A stretch of DNA of 21,237 nucleotides from positions 1-21,237 of the forward strand of contig JAQGBZ010000670.1 of the NCBI GenBank assembly GCA_034687125.1, written 5' to 3'. The DNA is from Neelides folsomi. Lineage: Eukaryota > Arthropoda > Collembola > Neelipleona > Neelidae. The translations under genes were made by a program, and so were the position numbers. Below the pieces are notes generated by a model. That model was not told where the DNA came from, did no database searches, and saw nothing but the letters and a program-made list of their open reading frames with translations. Below, one piece after another: positions 19,326-21,237 of the stretch; positions within the stretch are counted from its first letter, which is position 1; the number at the start of each line of letters is the position of its first letter.

Positions 19326-19707
19326 TTAAAGAAGATTAAAAGTTGAAAAGAAATGGTAGAGGAGAATTGAAATGAATTTAACAGAAAGAGAATGACGAGG
19401 GGAATTATTCAATGACATGAGGAAAGCTTTGACTTCATCGATCTTCATGCAGGTCTTTTGGTTCAATCCTTCGCAGTACAATCCCGGTTTGCATCTCATG
19501 TCATTGGCCGTGGAGTAAAAGTTGCACATTTGACCTTCTGTGGCAGTTCCTGGATGGAGACAAATGTCTTCGTACCAGATCGTGTAGCAGCGGCTCCTTG
19601 CATTTCCCATTGTGACACCCTGCGTATTCTCCGTCGGGATCCAGAAACAAATCGTGGCCAAGTGAAAGATCCAAAAGGCAAAGAAAGGAAAAGACAACGA
19701 ACTTCAT
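19326..19707 (-). CDS. Small secreted Cys-rich protein with a frame conflict
   Basis: The ATG at 19705-19707 opens a 68-codon frame (stop at 19501-19503) with an ideal signal peptide, MKFVVFSFLCLLDLSLG, then a short Cys-containing stretch (GCHNGKC). Its last 30 residues look like out-of-frame sequence. The +1 frame is open from 19697 to a stop at 19326-19328. It carries a convincing secreted-type cysteine pattern: RCYTIWYEDIC, GQMCNF, MRCKPGLYC, KTCMKIDE. That frame has a TGA overlapping the ATG and so has no start of its own. The two halves would form one reading frame if a single base near 19595-19615 were absent. An assembly error, a recent pseudogene or a ribosomal frameshift are all possible. 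A noncoding first exon probably ends at 19871 (CAATTTCC|GTAAGT) and joins the acceptor TTTACAG just before AGAAAATG. The family is unrecognised; small Cys-rich secreted proteins include hormones, protease inhibitors and defence peptides. Confidence 0.5.
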
Positions 19708-19718
19708 TTTCTCTGTAA

Positions 19719-19870
19719 AGAAAATGAACGTTTCATGAATTATATTAATTGCTTTAATTGCATTATTACAATTTTAATTCATTTAAAGCATGATTAAATA
19801 AGCACGTATATTAAATTAACATTAAGTAAATTAACTTTAATAAAAAGATGATCGATGAAGAATGAAACTT
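19719..19870 (-). other. Probable 5' UTR intron of the Cys-rich gene
   Basis: On the minus strand GTAAGTTTC begins at about 19871 and a clear acceptor, TTTTCTTTACAG, ends at about 19719, ten bases or so before the ATG. The exon upstream (about 19872-19990) has one short upstream ORF of 10 codons and otherwise no coding potential. Confidence 0.5.
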
Positions 19871-20652
19871 ACGGAAATTGTTGATCGACGAGGACGAAAG
19901 AAAATGAAAAGGAATCGAATTCAGATTTGGAAAATGCAAAAGTAAATTTCCATTTTGAAGTGAAAGCTCTGCGGCGTTGTTTGGTTGTTTTGCGAATTCC
20001 CTTGGAGATTTAAAAATTCACAAATTCATATTAATAAAATTCACAATTTGATGCTTTGAAACATAAAATTCATTAAACTGCTATTCACAAAATTAAGATT
20101 ATCGGACAATGAAGATAATTATTTTCCCTGGGGTTTGTTTAAATGAGAATGCTTATGGTGGAACAGACAAGAGAAAAGTAAAATAACTTTAGTAAATTAA
20201 ACTGTAAATTGTAATTGTGCAGGGTGGTCTTCTAAGTTCGCGACATTTTTAATAGACAATAGCTTTTGTTATGAACTAATATTTATTAAAATTTAATGAA
20301 ACGTAATTAATTCTTAATTTTGTTTTAACATTTGACTTACGTTGGTCTCAATGCAGTGAAACAATAAAAACTTCAACTTTACATGCATTTTTACGTCTCA
20401 ACGGAAATTTCAAAATGTTTAAAATTTCAAATTACCGTTTATAAATAACGGTATAAACATATAAATGTATGGCCGAGTAAATAAAAGTAAATTGTTGTGT
20501 TTAATATTGTTCTGTGATACATATATCCAATTATCATTCTCAATCAATATTCTACTGCCAAATTCTCTTGCAATAACAATTCATTTTCTCCTCAATTCTC
20601 AATTAAACTAAGTGAAAACCATTTTCCTTTTCTCCTTCCTTCGAACGATTCG

Positions 20653-20676
20653 AACCTCAACCTCGACCTTGACCCT
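20653..20676 (-). promoter_or_regulatory. Array of nuclear-receptor-like half-sites, one FTZ-F1 type
   Basis: On the minus strand four hexamers stand back to back: AGGGTC, AAGGTC, GAGGTT, GAGGTT. TCAAGGTCG (20664-20672) is a perfect match to the extended half-site bound by monomeric orphan receptors of the FTZ-F1/SF-1 and ERR type (YCAAGGYCR). Binding is inferred from the motif only. Confidence 0.4.
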
Positions 20677-20957
20677 AAAAATTGCTCTTCTAAACACGTC
20701 GAAATAATTATATTATTCTATTTCTCTCCCAATTACATAAGTGAAAAGATACTCATTTTCACTAATTTAAATTTTACCGTCAAGATTAATTTTAATTTTA
20801 AAATGAATTTGTAAAATAAATAAAATTGAAGATTTCTATTATTTAAAATTTAATTTAATTAACATTCTCGATCCTTTTATTCACATCAAATTGTAAAAGT
20901 TTGTTGAAAATATGTGTAAGTTGGAAGAGTTGTTATTTGCAGGAAGGACAATTGGCT

Positions 20958-20994
20958 TCTGAGCAACTTTCAATGTTGCGAGTTTCCTTTTATA
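20958..20994 (-). promoter_or_regulatory. Candidate minus-strand core promoter
   Basis: On the minus strand TATAAAAGG starts at 20994 in a GC-richer context, and TCAGA is placed with its A 34 bases downstream (20960). The spacing equals that of the cuticle-like gene's promoter. No coding exon is seen right after it. It could drive a leader exon of the Cys-rich gene about 1 kb away, or nothing. Confidence 0.3.
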
Positions 20995-21237
20995 GTCAGC
21001 GCCTGAATGGTACGACCTTGGCCCTTTCAAATTAAAAATAGCCAATGCCGAACGTTTTGCAGATTTACTCTATTTATAGATCCTTATCTTTATTTCTTTT
21101 GTTCCAATCAAATATCTATTTTAAACACCTAATAAACAAAAGCAATTCTATTATATTACCTCACCCTATCCAAGCCATCCGCTAAATCCACCCCTTGGGC
21201 GTTCCCCTAACCCACAGACCAATTAGATGTTTCCAAA

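Larger units (their letters stand above)
19991..21237. other. Noncoding right end of the window
   Basis: About 1.2 kb without a gene I can support. It holds candidate nuclear-receptor sites at 20653-20676 and a candidate minus-strand core promoter at 20958-20994. A 23-codon ORF with a possible donor at 20109-20177 was considered and not called. The last 60 bases are unusually C-rich on the plus strand. Confidence 0.55.

Noticed and set aside
19595..19690. A 52- or 55-base intron inside the Cys-rich gene that would join the two frames
   Set aside because: The donor (GTTTCT) is poor and the removed segment is about half GC and contains in-frame cysteines, unlike every other intron in the window.
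20109..20254. Short two-exon ORF (ATG at 20109, donor at about 20178, acceptor GTGCAG near 20221)
   Set aside because: It would give only about 32 residues with a 43-45-base intron, shorter than any other intron here, and no signal peptide or motif.
20640..20710. tRNA-like T-arm GGTTCGAATC on the minus strand
   Set aside because: No matching acceptor stem, D-arm or anticodon arm at the right spacing.

Overview
The window is nuclear DNA of an invertebrate, almost certainly an arthropod. It is strongly AT-rich. Its genes are split by short GT-AG introns of roughly 65-215 bp with AT-rich, poorly pyrimidine-tracted acceptors. One gene carries an N-terminal ZAD-type zinc domain ahead of C2H2 fingers, an architecture typical of hexapods and crustaceans, and another encodes a His/Gly/Tyr-rich secreted cuticle-like protein. 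I could not fix the species; a hexapod (insect or springtail) is the best guess. All gene models were spliced by hand by checking donors, acceptors and codon phase at every junction.

Layout, left to right. (1) Positions 1-657 hold a 77-bp perfect inverted repeat (1-77 and 484-560). Each arm contains the start of the same small ORF, facing outward, and a decayed relative of that ORF lies just inside the left arm. (2) 1710-3580, minus: a complete seven-exon PHAX gene (snRNA export adaptor). (3) 3926-4738, minus: a three-exon secreted Gly/His/Tyr-repeat protein with TATA box and poly(A) signal. (4) 5627-6698, minus: a four-exon EF-hand-like protein whose first intron has two competing donors and contains a 25-bp minisatellite. 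(5) 6699-8881: a long AT-rich intergenic stretch with a perfect RFX-type X-box palindrome. (6) 8882-10143, plus: a two-exon secreted protein of unknown function. (7) 10685-11888, minus: a GT31 beta-1,3-glycosyltransferase, type II membrane protein. (8) 12990-14326, plus: a three-exon double-stranded-RNA-binding-domain protein. (9) 14655-15212, minus: kish (TMEM167), whose first coding exon is only the ATG. (10) 15499-18924, plus: a 919-residue ZAD/C2H2 zinc-finger protein with an internally duplicated four-finger block. (11) 19326-19707, minus: a small secreted Cys-rich gene whose signal peptide and cysteine domain lie in different frames. (12) 19708-21237: noncoding, with candidate nuclear-receptor sites and a candidate core promoter.

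The genes do not form a pathway. They are a mix of housekeeping genes (PHAX, kish), secretory or extracellular products (cuticle-like protein, two secreted proteins, the Golgi transferase) and two nucleic-acid-binding proteins. kish and the zinc-finger gene are head to head across 286 bp and probably share a bidirectional promoter. I saw no prokaryotic, viral or CRISPR features and no convincing tRNA or rRNA.
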